DNA of 64,000 nucleotides from Cephalopachus bancanus (Eukaryota > Chordata > Mammalia > Primates > Tarsiidae). Position 1 is the first letter of the stretch; each line of letters starts with the position of its first letter. This document shows positions 10,080 to 23,589 of the stretch, piece by piece. The position numbers and the translations under genes are program-made. The notes below the pieces were generated by a model. It ran no database searches and was not told the origin of the DNA. It worked only from the letters and a program-made list of their open reading frames with translations. The stretch covers positions 1,116,001 to 1,180,000 of the forward strand of contig JAPVLO010000133.1 in the NCBI GenBank assembly GCA_027257055.1. The letters are read 5' to 3'.

Positions 10080-13000
10080 CTTAATGTAACAAATCTAACA
10101 TATTATTTTCATGATGTATTTTATTGTAGATTAAATGCCTTAGGAAAGTCTAAATTTGAGAGCTTCACATCATCTTTGTATATCCCTACAGGAGAAGCCA
10201 TAAACTATTTTATAAGAAATTCATCATTATCCTATTAATGAGAACAAAAATGAAAAATAAAAAGAAAGAAAACAAATGTAAAGGAAATGGAAGAACTTAA
10301 AATATTCAGAAAAATGACTCAAAAAGCAACAAAAACTAATAAATAAAAATGGCCAATCACAAAATCAGCAGAGCAGAGACTGATAGACTCTCTTTTTGTC
10401 TTTTTGTTAAAAGCAATAAGTAGATAGACTAAAAGTAAAAACCAAAACGAGGGAAAAATTCAGCTGATAGGATTGTTTTGAATGTGTACATTGAAATACA
10501 ACTCTTCATATTGTTAAAGTTGCTCAAAGACTTTTGAGCTAGGTAAAAAATGTCAAGGACTTTAGATGGTTTTACCATATATTTTCCAAATCTATTATCA
10601 ATTTTCATCACATTCAAATACTTGGCAATCTATGGTATAGGCTATTCTTAGTCATTAAATCTTTTGTATAAGGGAATTTACATATCTAATAAAATATATC
10701 TTAAGCTCTACATAATGTAAGAAGATTTTAGCAAGTTGCAAACTAATTTTTAAATTTTTTAAAATTTAAGCACTTGATTCAAGATTAGTTTTTAAATATA
10801 AAAAAGTTGAAAATTTCTACTCCTTGATGCAGACTTGTTTTGTCATTCAATAGCTGTAATGGAGGAGGAGAAAACCAGAAAGTAAATTGTGAAAGGATGA
10901 GGAAAGAAAAAAAGTCGAACTATATACATATCATATGCATGCACACACACACGTGTGTGTGTGTATGTGTGTGTGTGTGCCATAAACCTTAGTTTATTTT
11001 TTTCAACTTGAAGTTATTGACTAATGGAATTTTTGGGGGGTGCATAATATAAAATTTCATTATAAAAATTTAAAATATAGTTTTCCAAATCTAAATAAAG
11101 TACTCTCGAGCTAATGTACACCTAAGAAAACATTTGTATCTCTTCCTTTAAGTTGACCTTTTCATTTCATCCCTGAATATGCCTTCTATCATCACTGTAC
11201 CTAAACAAAACCTACTCTAATTTCTCTTTTCAACAAAATGAAGTCTTAGATCCTTTTGGTCTTTAAAAGTTACAGAACAGTGCGTATCTTTTCAGTCAGT
11301 GAAAGCCAGCTTTATATTTTGAAAATAATAGTGGGCTTTAATAAAGAGATGGCAGATCCGAGGCACTGTGAGATTAATGTTTTTCATCATATTTCAGTTA
11401 TATTCTTATTACAACATAAGAAAATTATGTTATTAAATAAATATTATTATAACTATATGACTTACGAATATTAAAGTAAGAAAAAAATCTCAAAACATTA
11501 AGGATTAAATTAACTTAAGTGTATCTGAGAGTCTTTTAGAATATTTCTTTTAGGAGACAAAAAAGTCATTCTTTTGCTATCTTTCTTGAGGTCACTTAAA
11601 ATTGTTCAATAAAGATAATTTTAAATCACAAATATTATACAAATCAAGATATTCATTTGAAAACAATTTCCATGAAGGCTAACGTTGCAAACATACTTTC
11701 CTGTAAGGTGGAGAACAAAACACTTCTTAGGAAAAGTATATTCTACTAACTTTTATATATTTTAAAATTCCAAAATATTTTCATGTAATTATTGAAGACA
11801 AAAATGGCAAGACTATGGGAGGTATAGCCTTGAGAAAGGTTGACTTTGAGCCATTCTGCACTTCATTGTCCTCCAATCAAGCAGTCAGGTTTCCTCACCA
11901 CTAGAATTCACATTCTACTGATTATCATTTAAGTACATTGATTGGTTACACTGTAATTTCTGGCTAGACCCATACGAACAAAGAACTGTTACTGGTGGCT
12001 CATTCACAGTTATATTCTCTTTTGTGTAGTTGGCTTAGAGATTCCCTCCAGATTTCTCTATCATCACCTACACAGCTCTCCCACTGGCTATAAAATACTG
12101 CAGCAGCTTGTAGGTAATTGATCAGACAAGTGAACTGTAAAATATTCATTTTCTACTTCAACAGCCAGATAAATCTCTTGGGAAGAGGATGAAAATATTG
12201 CTTATGCACATCAGGGTCGGTAGTGTAATAGCAAGGTTGCTGATAAGCAGGGGTCCACTACAGAACTGATACTTAATTCAGTGCCATGCCAGAGACTGTG
12301 AGCATGCAGCCTCCACTGCATGTGCCTGAAGTTACAAGTCTCATTATATACTGAACCTGAGGCATCAACATTAGCACCCTAGTCATGTTGCTCAAAGGAT
12401 AGTGCTTCCTCTTTTAATTAATCAGGTTCATCTTGGCATAACATGCCAAATAGCCAATTAACACTTAGCTACTGTAACCAACATGCTAAACACTAAATTC
12501 CTAATAAAATGAGAGTGAGTAGAAGGTAGTTGTGCAAAGGATGATGGGAAAACATTTTGGCTGATTTTTTAAAAAATAGCACCTGTGTTGTTTGCTTTCC
12601 CCTTTAGTTTCTTTCCTCTCTGCCAACTTTAAAAATAACTGTCAAGCTACTTAATTGGAAGTTTGTAGAAGAAGATTGCACTCGGGTTAGTTAAGCTACA
12701 GTAAAATACAGTACATTATTTTAATCTTGCTCTGTGGTTGCAATAGTAAAACATGCTGAGAATTGTTCCTTGATTTTGTCCTATGTTGTACCTGTAACCT
12801 CCTTTTTAAGGAGTTTCAATCAGTGGAAAGTAAACCTGAAACTGTTATTTTTCTACAATCATCACTTTCACCAAAGCCTTGATGTATTTTCTTCTCCTGT
12901 CCCTTAATGGAATCTTGGACAGACTCTAAAAGCAGTACAGACACTGTAGTTATTAAAACTTATTGTATCTTGTAACTTAAATTTGTAATCTTGGATTTAT

Positions 13001-13207
13001 ACTCATCTATTCCCCTTTCTGTAGCAAAAGCTTGAGACCTGCTTGTTCTCTTTGGAAGCTTGGCTTCTCCAGGGTGGTTGCAGTGAGAAGGAGAAAGAAG
13101 AAAATAGTTACTTTTAACTGGTCACAGTTGTACCCCTCCCACCATTGAATGTCACTATTTCTTGGACTTAGATGAGATACTGACTCTTTTAGGGAAGAAA
13201 AAAAAAA
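10080..13207. other. Unique AT-rich DNA with one CA/TG palindrome
   Basis: No exon, RNA or clear repeat was recognised. The stretch 12.0-13.0 kb has a more balanced base composition and few simple repeats, so it could hold regulatory sequence, but I see no defining motif cluster. Confidence 0.45.
10929..10979. repeat. Alternating CA/TG tract with palindromic centre
   Basis: A (CA)n run meets a (TG)n run at 'acgt' (10951-10954), giving a perfect 22-bp palindrome at 10942-10963. The surrounding ~50 bp alternates almost strictly between purine and pyrimidine. Such sequence can form Z-DNA or a cruciform. Confidence 0.9.
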
Positions 13208-13208
13208 A

Positions 13209-13266
<58 letters not shown>
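13208..13266 (+). repeat. (CA)n microsatellite
   Basis: About 28 uninterrupted CA units follow an A-rich run. The minus-strand ORF through it encodes a Cys-Val repeat and is an artefact. Confidence 0.97.
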
Positions 13267-13269
<3 letters not shown>

Positions 13270-15845
13270 CTCCCCTAAAAACAGGTCCCTGAAACAAACT
13301 GAAGTTAATTGACATGTATATTTCATAGACACATGCACATGTAGATATATATGCATGGAGAATACCCAGGGAATGAGGAATTCTCAGAGATTTGTCTTTG
13401 GATTTCAGCTTAAATAGCCTCTTCAAAAAAGGACAGCAAATTTTTAGAGAAATGACAAGACAAAGGAAAAATACTTTGAGTATCTAGGGACAGCATGTTG
13501 TGGAAAGATAAACAAATGATAGACTAAGGTTAGTTTTAAAAAATGGCAGTGAAGCTTGTTGCTATATATCCTTCTAGTGCCATCCCCAGGTGGATAAAGA
13601 TAAATTATCTTCAGTGCTTAACCTTTGTCTTCCTTGGAAGAGAGAGAAGGTGGGACAACTTGTCTTTGTATATGTGTACTCTTGCTTTTAGACACATAGA
13701 GGATTGAGAGCTTTTTTCCTGAGTCTGCTTCTTCTCAATTGACTTCATCAAAAAACAATCCTTATGATAAAGAGATACATTTTGAAGTAGCGTATTTTGG
13801 TTTCCTACACACTCTTTTCCTGGCCAGTGTTTAAAGGATGCTTCTCAGAGGAGCATCTCAGTGAGCTCTTTGGGGAGCCTGTGGAATCTCTGTACTCTTC
13901 ACTTCTGGGTTGCAGGAGGTTCAGCTGTGACTCTGCCCCTTCCCCTTCCAGCTTTTTATTCATCTCCTGCTTAAGCACATGTCTTCCCACCTTCCTGGAA
14001 TGGAATACCAGCAAGATGGAAAATTCCTTTGATGATGTCCACTTGACTTTTAAGGGGAATCTCAGGCACTCCTCTCTTTACCACATGACAAGAAGTGAGA
14101 AGCCCTCACCACCATTTCTCTCTGACCTGGCACCTCTCTCCTATTCTCTTCTCCTCTGCTCAAGCAGGTATAGGGTTTGCATGCCTAAGCAGACACCCAG
14201 GTAGAATGTGTACCTCTCCTTATGTCAAGCTCTTCTAAGATCCTTGCTTTTTAAGTCATCTTCTTAAAACCTCTACCCTCTGTTGCCTTGAGATGGAAAG
14301 GAACACTCTCCTGTTGCCCATACACAGAGTCATGAGTTAAGCTAGGCTCTTGTTTAGCAAGAACCCTCATGGCTGTACACTTGCAGTGGGGGTGAGAGGT
14401 CTCTTGAGTTCTTAATGCACTGTGAAAAAATGTGCATCTTAATTTGAGGTAGGAAAAAGTAGCTTGTGGTGTCCTTTTTTTGTTTCGTTTGTTTGGGTTT
14501 TGATATTATTATTTTAGTTCAGAGCCCTGATAATTTTGGGATAACAAGAAAAATTCTACTCTCTCTTCTGTTATATATGTGATCTGTGCTTAGAAGCTTA
14601 ATGGAAAACCAAAAAGAAATCAGAAAATGTCTGCATTCTCTTCCACTTGACTTTATTCTCTAAGCAAAGGAAAATTGGAAAGATAGTTAAAAACAAGGAC
14701 TTCATGTTTAAAATTGTAACTGGCAGAGGAGAAGGATCAGAGAATGTGAATGTTCTCCTTGGAAATGGAATGCTTTCTCACCACCTCTTTCTTTCTTTTT
14801 ACATGAGTTTCAGAGTTTGGCTTCAGTACATTCTACATGTATCCACACACCTTTTGTTTTTTTCCCCTTCGTCTCTGGTTTATACCACCTTTGTACTTGT
14901 GGATCCAGTGACTGTTGGAGAAAAAAGCATTTCTACCTATTCTATTGCTGGCAGACCAGCTCTATGTCTGAGGAACACATCATTAACAGCCAACTGATCG
15001 TATTTTTAGTGCCATTTATTGTTACCAAATTCAACATTGCTGCAACAAAGAATCAATGAATTGATGAGCAGATGACTGTAGTTTCCATGTCCTTCCTAGT
15101 AAAGATTATCAAAGCCAGGTTATTGAAGAAAATATCCCACATTACTTGAGTATAACCATAGTGAAGGGAAGATGGATACAGCACTAACAGCCAGCTGAAT
15201 CTGCTGAAAGGTGATCTACATTTCCGTCTAGAAGCATTTTTTAATGTGTCACTTTTATAATTATAAAAATGTTATATTGATAAATATATTTTTGAAGACA
15301 ATAAGCTCTAAATTGTATAAAACCACATGTACCAAAGAGAAAGCACTAGCACTTGCCTGTTTCAAACAGAAGCCATACACGTACTTTTTTCCTGTTTTTA
15401 ATTTATTTTCCAATTATTCAATAATGAACACGCAGATATTTTCTATGAGAAAACCAATTATTATTAAAATTAATTTTATATTTCCAGTAGCTTTTGACGT
15501 AAATAAAATGTGGTTACATTTTACAGCTCTATTGAGGGGCAAATTGTCAACTTAAGATATATTTTGGAGTAAAAGATTGTCAACATCATGTAGTCAACAG
15601 AGTCATGACCTCCTGGGGAAGAAAATTGAATACCACAGGTTTTTAATACTACAGCAAATATATTAGATACAACACAAGAGATTAGCAAATACTAGAGATG
15701 CAACAATTATACTATAAATAGAAAGTAAATAGAAGTTTCTTAGAGCAGAACAGTTACTCAGTTGTAAATCTAAGCTGTATATTTGCTCTTATATATTGTC
15801 TTTTGATCATTTGGAATAAATTCTACAACCTACCACTGGGGAGAG
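13267..15845. other. Unique DNA, no supported gene
   Basis: A 135-codon plus-strand ORF (13797-14204) sits in the least AT-rich part. It has no recognisable domain and is overlapped by an antisense ORF. I see no convincing splice context and treat it as unsupported. No repeats were recognised. Confidence 0.45.
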
Positions 15846-17092
15846 GAGAACCTATTCAGTAAATGGTGCTGGGAAAACTGGATGACCGCATGCAGAAGGT
15901 TCAAACAAGATCCCTATCTATCTCCATACACAAAAATTAACTCTAAATGGATCAGAGACCTAAATGTAAAACCTCAAACCATGAGAACCTTAGAAAATGC
16001 AGGACATACCCTTATGGAAATTGGAACTGGCATCCAATTCCCGAACAAAACCCAAAATGCATGGGACATAAGAGATAAGATAGACAAGTGGGACCTCATT
16101 AAACTGACAAGCTTCTGCAAACCCAAAGAAACCATCAAGAGAGCAGGGAGACAGCCCACAGACTGGGATAAAGTATTTGCCAACTCCATGTCTGACAAAG
16201 GCCTAACATTTTGGATCTACAAGGAACTCAAATGTGCTGAAAAGAAAAAAACAAGCAACCCCATTACAAAGTGGGCAAAAAGATATGAACAGATACTTCT
16301 CAAAAGAAGACATACGAGTGGCCACCAGACACATGAAGAAATATTCAACCTCACTAATCATCAAGGAGATGCAAAATTAAAACTACACTAAGATACTACC
16401 TAACTCCAGTCAGAATGGCCATTATCATCACTCAAAAAATAACAGATGCTGGAGAGGATGTGGTGAAAAGGGAACACTACTACACTGTTGGTGGGAGTGT
16501 AAACTAGTGCAACCTCTGTGGAAAGCAGTGTGGCGATTCCTAAAAGCTCTAAATATCGACCTCCCATATGACCCTGCAATACCCTTACTGGGAATATACC
16601 CTGAAGAACTCAAATCACTTTATAAAAAAGATACCTGCACATGTATGTTTATCGCAGCATTGTTCACAATAGCAGGAACGTGGGACCAACCATGCTGTCC
16701 ATCAAAAGAGTACTGGATTAAAAAAATGTGGTACATATACACAATGGAATACTATGCAGCCATAAAAAAGAACAAAATCATGAATTTTTCAGCAACCTGG
16801 ATGGAATTGGAGTTTATAATACTGAGTGATCTCTCACAGAAACAAAGATCCGAGTATCACATGTTCTCATTTATAAGTGGACCTTGAACATCTATGGTAA
16901 TACTATAAGAAAAGGATTGACAGTGGCAGGAAACTATGGGGATGCAGGGGGCGGGAAGAGGTGGGATTAACTGTAGCCAATATCTGTCTGGGGATGGGGG
17001 ACACCCCTTATCAACAAGGGTGCGTGAATGATGCATATTTGTATACCTAACCCTTAACTGTACCCCACAATTTTTAAATAAAAAATATATTA
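15846..17092 (+). mobile_element. 5'-truncated young L1: ORF2 C-terminus plus 3' UTR
   Basis: The element starts inside ORF2 at 'cagtaaatggtgctgggaaa'. The C-terminal part is readable in two frames: 15882-16391 contains '[12 protein letters not shown]' and the conserved region after it, and 16507-16887 contains 'IAALFTIAGTWDQ' and 'NFSATWMELEF'. At least two stops or shifts separate them. A roughly 200-bp 3' UTR with a G-rich tract follows, ending at 'taaataaaaaatat' and A-rich sequence. It is the best preserved L1 in the window and defines the 3' UTR seen in several other copies. It is not functional. Confidence 0.93.
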
Positions 17093-17135
17093 AAAAAAAG
17101 AAAATTATTTTGAGTGTTTTAAATAAACAATGCAA

Positions 17136-17492
17136 TGGGTTATATGGTTGTGTCCTCCCCAAATTCATATGTTGAAATCCTAACCTATAAGATGATGATA
17201 TTAGAAGATGGAGACTTTACGTAGTGATTAGGTAATGAGGAACAGTCTTTATGAATAGAATTAGTGCCTCTAAAAAGGAAAGTTCAGAGAGTTCTTTCAT
17301 ACCTTAAATTGCATGAGGACACAGTCAGAAGTCTGTAGTCTGTAACCCAAAAGAAAACCCTCACCAGACCCCAATATGTAAGTGTCTTGACTTGAAACTT
17401 TCTAGTCTCCAGAAACTGTGAAAAAAAAAATTCTGTCATTTATAAGCCACCCAGTGTACGATGTTTTGTTATAGCAGCCCAAGCATACACAA
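17136..17492 (+). mobile_element. MaLR (MST/MLT1-type) solo LTR, plus strand
   Basis: The LTR opens with 'atatggttgtgtcctcccca' and 'aattcatatgttgaaatcct', the start typical of mammalian apparent LTR retrotransposons. It continues with 'agtgattaggtaatgagg' and 'aaccctcaccagacccca'. It closes with 'tttataagccacccagtg' and 'tgttatagcagccca'. No internal retroviral sequence is attached. It lies just downstream of the L1 tail. Confidence 0.85.
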
Positions 17493-20400
17493 TTAGGTCA
17501 TCTTCAAATAATAAAAATTTTGTTTGTTTTATTCCAATTCTTACTCCTTTAATTTAAATTTCTTAACATAGTACATTGCCCATGACCTACAATACAGTAC
17601 TAAATAGCAGTCATCAACATCTCTCTCCTGATTTTAAAGTAAAGACTCTTATCAATTATCCATTAATTATTTTGTTTGCCTAATTCTCTTTCCTCTTCCT
17701 CTATTTCTTCTTTCTCTTCCTCTTCTTGTAGATATCTTTATTAGTAAAGACTTTTTTTCTACCCTTAATTGGGTAAGAATTTTTGCTGCCATGAGTGTTG
17801 TGGTGCACTGAATTATTATTGTTTTCTATCAAGATAAACATAATTGTCTCTGATGATCTGGTAATATGACAAAAAACATTAATAATATTGTTTTGTTCAT
17901 GTCATTAAGAATAAAATATGAATTTATGTGAAATAAGGTATGTAATGAAGTTAAAGAATTAGAATTACATTCTAAACTTCACCAGTGTTATTTACTGTGG
18001 ATTTGATTGCCAGCATAAAATAGTCTTTTTAAACTAAAACATTAAAACTGTAAGGTTCACTTATGATACTTGAAGCAAGGGAAATTAAAAATAGGAATTT
18101 TTAGCATAATTTCTATGTCTTTAAGCATAGAATAAGGTAAAAAATGATGTATTTAATATGCATTAATTACTATATCTTTTCTGCCATTCTTTTCATTGAT
18201 GATACTAATGTAATGCAGAAAAGACTCTTTTCTAAAATGTGCAAATGTCTAATGTGAACAGAGATTTTTTTTTTTTAATGTCTTTGTAACAGATACAAGA
18301 CTTTGCCTGAGGGTGCTCTTTGAAAAATGAGAAACATTAAAACAGTATAAAGGAAAGAAAGATTCTTCTTTCTCAACCTGTCTATATTTGTACTTTAAAA
18401 AAAGTTTGAAAACAATTTCATTATGTTCAGTTATAATCAATGTACTTTTAAATTCAGCACAAATGAATAAAATGCAGTTAAAGTCAAATATTCAAATTAA
18501 TTTAAGAAATCTACATTTTAAATAAAAATATCCAACATATAGTTTTACAAGAGGCCCAAAACTACCCTGTCCCCACTACTATTGACTCCTAACCTGTCTT
18601 AGGTTATGATTTGTAACAGAGGTCCAAGTCTACCAAGTTACCATCACGTTCTCATCTTTATATGCCTCTGGGCTTTGAGCTGTCTTATCTGACTACGGTT
18701 CCTCCCTCCCAATGTGCTTTTGGATTCCTTGTTTTATGGCAAGCACATTTTCATACAGTTTTAACTTACTGTATTGATAATATTCTAATTGTATCTCATG
18801 ATTTTGATGGAAACTTGACTTTCCCTGAAGATATCTCTTTCTGGCAGAATTCTTGAGAACGTGTGACTCAGTGTTCATTAATTACTTTACAAGTGTGTTT
18901 TAAATCCCTATGTTACACCTAGCTCACTTTCCTTCACTTGTGAGTAAAGATCTCTGGTCATTTGAGATTCATGTCCTGTGGTTGCATATACTGTACCATC
19001 CTGGTTGCTGTACTTGATCTCCAATTTCTATCATGTTCTTCATTCACTAAAGGCTTTGGCAGTTGCTCCAAAACTGTTATCCTTGCTCCCTATCTCAATG
19101 TAGCTCGAGGTGACAGAACTGTTCCTGTATATGACCTGCCTAAAATCTAGATGATCAATTCCTTTTTTTTATTCCCATGAAATTCTAGAAACTTCCTTCA
19201 CCACCTTAACCAAAAGGTGCCCCATAAATGAAACTTATAATCAGAGAAATCAGAGAATTAAAAAGAATGATTTGACTTTACTCAAATCTTTGATTTTACT
19301 CAACTCTCCAAATCATTTCCTCTTTCAGTCTTAATGTTTTTAAAAAGTTTTTTGTTAAACTAATTAAACTAATTCAGTAAATTAGTAAATGTTCATTGGC
19401 AATACATAATAATTTGATTTGCTTCTAATAAGATAGTAGAAATAGACTATGACTATCTATTAAATTTGTCAATGCATTTTTTTCTAGACTTTTACTCCTC
19501 TTAAGATATTTTTGGCCATGAAATCTTTACAGATTGTTTTTGAAAATATTCTCACTCATTCTAACTTGTTCTGAAGTAGTGAATGCCTTTCCTAAATGAC
19601 ATACCATGATTAATTGTATCTACTTCTAATGATAAACAAAAATAATGTTTGGATTAGAACAATTTCTTTAGCCCTATTCATTTGAAAAATAATTTTTGAT
19701 TTTCAAAAGTCAAATAATAAATTCATTGACCAATAGCTTATTTGAAGACACTTTAACCCATTTTTCAATGTTTTAATAATCTCCAGTGATTTCCAAATCA
19801 CAAATAATGACAAACGGTATGATACATCAAAATATTTTAAACAAACTCCATAGCTGTTTTATGCTACGATTGAAATTTCACCCTGTTTAAGTAAGTTTGA
19901 CAATGTGGAGGAGAGCTAGAATTCACAGATTTTCTACCACAATAGCCATATGAGCTAATCAATTATAAACTGATACAATTCCATGGATACTGACAGAAGA
20001 CATAAGGCTCCTGGGCCATAGACAAAATAATTTCTTATTCACAGCAATAGCAGTAGGTGAGTAATATTACTATATTGGTTTCCTAAAAGCCAAATTCTAC
20101 ATAGCAATGTGAAGAGTCAGGTGAATCTGCTCCTGCAGTGAGTAAACTGCAGGATAGAAATTCTGAACTTAAGCAATTTGCCACTTACAAAGCAAGCAGT
20201 GAGTTTACATATTCTTCGTCCATGGGGTAACAGGAGCAATGAATGCTAATTTAATGCCTTCCTGTGGTGCATTACTTGTCAAAATTGCCAGCTGATTAAG
20301 CAATCCTGTTTTCCACATTATTTATTTAGTACTTTATTGTGGCCTACTTTAATTATACTGAATGATCAGTCTTACTTTTGGTATTATTTTATTCAATTAA

Positions 20401-21765
20401 ATTTGACAATTCTGATCAGAATATGACCTGGGATAAATTGTCAAAATAATAACTTATATGTATGAAACTTTGTAATTTTACAGCGTAATTTCATAATTTT
20501 TCAGTGTTCATTTTTCAACTTTGACACTTGAGATGTCTGAATTTGTTTCTTTGTCTAACACTTTCAGTAATTGTTGTTCTCTAACACATATTTGTTGAGT
20601 AACTTACTGAGTACTCATGGTATAAATTTTGAAAGACTGAACTCTACTTAAAGTAAATAAATAGTGTCTCCTCAAACTTATATTCTATATTCTCTTGATA
20701 TTAGCACATGTATATAAAAAGTCTTAACATTCTTGAATGATATGATTTTTACTCTAGCTGTCTATTCCTCACATTCCATGTATGTTTCTTATCTATCATC
20801 TCTAGCACCTATCTATTTTTATTTCTTAACTGGGAATATTAAGATATTTTCAAGACGAACTATAAGAAGATATCTGGTATCCTAAAATTATAAAGTAAAT
20901 AAATGCATCATAAAAAGGTCTATGATGTTTTGGACTATGATTGAAGTATTGTGATGTCCTTAAACAAGACAGTGACTAGTTGGAGGCCTAGAGTACATTC
21001 TTCTGTTTTCACATGTAATACTTTATTTGAATATTCCTCAGTGTTTACAATGCCAAGTTAACTTCCACATGCAAATCCTGAGTTCCTATAGAATTTGGAT
21101 GCAATTATTTTTCCTTTTAGGAATTTTCCTTTGATTGCAATTTTAAATATTTGGGTTTTTTTTTCGTTTTTTCTAGACTCCAATTCAATGGATGGTCTAT
21201 CATCTTTGACTGTCTTCTATTTCTCCTATAGCTGTCACTTTTTGGTTCTTTATACTTTTTTATTTATGTCGCATTTATTATCCTAGCAGTGTCTTTTCTT
21301 TTTCTCAGTGTCACTAATTCATTTTGAGTTAAATCTGTTCTGCTATGTATAACATAATTTAGTCTCCATTTTTGGCAGAATTTTGAATTTTTCTAAATTT
21401 GTCATTTTTTGATGGGGTTGCAATTATGTTCGAATTTTGGAATTTTATTTAAATATTTTTTAATGTACTCAAATACTTATTATATTTAATAACATTCATT
21501 TTGGTGACATTTTAACTTTTTGTTTCATTTTAAAAAATTTTGAACAAAATTTTTAATGGTTTCTTTGCCTGGAATTTGTCCTATCATTTTCTGTTTACTT
21601 TTAAATAAATTAATACATTACACATATGCCAAAGGTGAAGTACTTGGGTGGCTTACTAAATTTCTTAGTTCAGAAATGCCATCATTATACGGTACAGTAA
21701 AATGGAATTTTAAAAAATTATTTTTGTATGGAAGCATAAATTTTGTGTAGATTGTTGTTGTTTTA
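17493..21765. other. Unique AT-rich DNA
   Basis: Over four kilobases hold no repeat or gene that I can assign. A CT-rich patch lies near 17.69-17.73 kb. A small perfect inverted repeat sits at 20131-20154 ('tcctgcagt', 6-nt spacer, complement). ORFs are 60-70 codons and unremarkable. Confidence 0.5.
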
Positions 21766-21850
21766 TCTATTTACTTATCTAATTTTAAAGATGTGGTGTA
21801 CAATTCAGGATTAGGTATATAAATGGTCATTTTACAGGTAAAGTTTGGGC
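21766..21850 (-). mobile_element. Short L1 3' tip, minus strand
   Basis: 'aaagatgtggtgtacaattc' followed by 'aggattaggtatataaatgg' matches the first ~80 bp of the reversed L1 3' UTR seen at 7.7 and 8.4 kb. The similarity then fades. Confidence 0.7.
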
Positions 21851-21954
21851 CTTTACCCTTTGGTCCCCACTTTGCCTGGTTTGAGAATAGGTACACTTAT
21901 TGATATCGCGACCCTCCCTGGGAAGTTCTTTCATCTGCTAAAGTACCTATATGT

Positions 21955-22742
21955 AAATCCTAGAGTTAACCTCATACTTAATAGTGAGACTATATGCTTT
22001 TCTGCTAAGCAAAAGACAAGAATGTACTTTCTCGCCACTTTTATTTAACAGTGAAATTGAAGTTCTTGTCTGCTCCGTAAGGCAGCAAACAGAAATAAAA
22101 GGCTCCCAATTGAAAAGGAAGATATAAAACTGCCTTGATTTATAGATGACGTGATAGTCTGTAGAAAATCTTATGGAATCTAAAAACAAATTTCTGGAAA
22201 TAATGAGTGAATTTATCAAGTTTACAGTATGCATGATCACTGTACAAAAATCAATTGTCGTTTTATGCTGGTGACAATTAAAATTTAGAATTAAAAAGTA
22301 GTACCATATAAAATCTCATCAAATATATGAAAGTTTTAATATAAAAATCTGACAAAATATGTGCAAGATATATATACTAAGAATTACACAGTAAAGAAAT
22401 TTCAAAAGACCTAAATATATATTCACATAAATATACATATATAAGCCATGATCATGAATTTAAAAATGCAATATTATCATGATGTCAATTTTCTTCAATT
22501 TGATTTTTAGAGTTACCACAATCCCAGTCAATATCCCAGCATTGCTTTTTCACATATATCAACAAGGGAACTCTAAAATTTATATGGAAAAGCAAAGGTA
22601 GAGGGATAACTGAAGTAGATTTTTAAATGAACAAAGTTGTAGAAATGGTAGTACTTGATCTCAAACCATATTTTGAAATATTCATAATTGTGTTTTGGCA
22701 TAAAGACAAACATCAATGATACAGAATATAGAGTCCAGAAAT
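21955..22742 (+). mobile_element. L1 ORF2 fragment (RT region), degraded
   Basis: Plus-strand reading gives L1 RT landmarks in order: a 'tcatacttaatagtgag' region, 'ttgatttatagatgacgtga', 'aaaatcaattgtcgttttat', and 'tatggaaaagcaaaggtaga', followed by 'agatagtccagaaatagaca'-like sequence. Indels break the frame. A (CA)n microsatellite has grown at its right edge. Confidence 0.75.
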
Positions 22743-22743
22743 A

Positions 22744-22793
<50 letters not shown>
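22744..22793 (+). repeat. (CA)n microsatellite
   Basis: About 25 uninterrupted CA units are appended to the L1 fragment. Confidence 0.97.
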
Positions 22794-22796
<3 letters not shown>

Positions 22797-22976
22797 AATT
22801 GATTTCCCCACTTAAGTGAAGTATGTGATAGAGCCTTAATGGGGGAGTTAATTTTATAGTGCAGCTATTATACTCTCAGCTAGTATACAACAAAAATGGT
22901 TTCTGCTTGAGGTGGTTTTTGTTGAACCAAAAATGTGGCACTTATTTTATGTAGTCAAGAATATTGGGGCTGGGCG

Positions 22977-23265
22977 CAGTGGTTCATGCCTATGATATCA
23001 GCACTTTGGGAGGCTGAGGTGAGAGGATTGCCTGAGCTCATGGGTTCAAGACCAGCCTGGGCAACTTGGCGAGACCTCATCTCTACAATAAATTTAAAAT
23101 TTAGCCAGACGTGGTGGTTCATGCCTGTAGTTCCAGCTACTTGGAAGGCTGAGGTGGAAGGATCGCCTGAGCCCAGAAGGTTGAGTCTGTGGTGGCCATG
23201 AGTGTGCCACTGCCATCCCAGCCTAGGCAATAGAGTGAGACTCCAATTCAAAAAAAAAAAAAAAA
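22977..23265 (+). mobile_element. Dimeric Alu, first of two stacked copies
   Basis: A full dimer with left arm ('ggctgggcgcagtggttcat'), linker 'ctacaataaatttaaaattt' and right arm ending in a poly(A) of about 16 nt. 'gaatattg' lies just before it (22969-22976) and just after it (23268-23275), which is the target-site duplication. The second Alu follows at once. Confidence 0.93.
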
Positions 23266-23277
23266 TTGAATATTGGG

Positions 23278-23589
23278 AGCTGGCGTGGTGGCTCAAGCCT
23301 GTAATCCCTGTAATCCCAGCACTTTGGGAGGCGGAGGCGAAAGGATTGTTTGAGTCCAGGGTTCAAGGTCAGTCTGGGCAACTTGGCAAGACCTTGTCTT
23401 CACAATAAATCATAAAATGAGCCAGGCATGGTGGTGCATGCCTATAGTTCCAGCTACTTGAAAGGCAGAGGCAGAAGGATCACCTGAAATCAGCTGGTCG
23501 AGGTTGTGGTGGCCATGAACATGCACTGCAATCTAGCCTGGGCAACAGAGTGAGACTCCAACTCAGAAAAAGAAAAAGAAAAAAAAAAA
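23278..23589 (+). mobile_element. Dimeric Alu, second of two stacked copies
   Basis: A second full dimer in the same orientation. It has an internal 9-bp tandem duplication ('tgtaatccc' twice, near 23300-23320) and a tail of mixed AAAAG. The target motif 'gaatattg' recurs after its tail (23590-23597), so three copies of the target bracket two elements. Confidence 0.93.

Noticed and set aside
13007..13426. 139-codon minus-strand ORF
   Set aside because: Its centre is a translated (CA)n microsatellite and the rest has no family resemblance.
13797..14204. 135-codon plus-strand ORF as a gene
   Set aside because: No recognisable domain, an antisense ORF of similar quality overlaps it, and there is no splice or promoter context. 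Length is within chance for a less AT-rich patch.
15882..16887. Host gene in two exons
   Set aside because: Both ORFs are L1 ORF2 C-terminus in two frames, followed by an L1 3' UTR and A-rich tail.
22935..23408. ORFs around 23 kb, and similar ones at 8.1, 28.5, 29.3, 40.8, 50.4, 52.3 and 55.5 kb, as genes
   Set aside because: They are Alu read-through; the peptides are the usual Alu translations.
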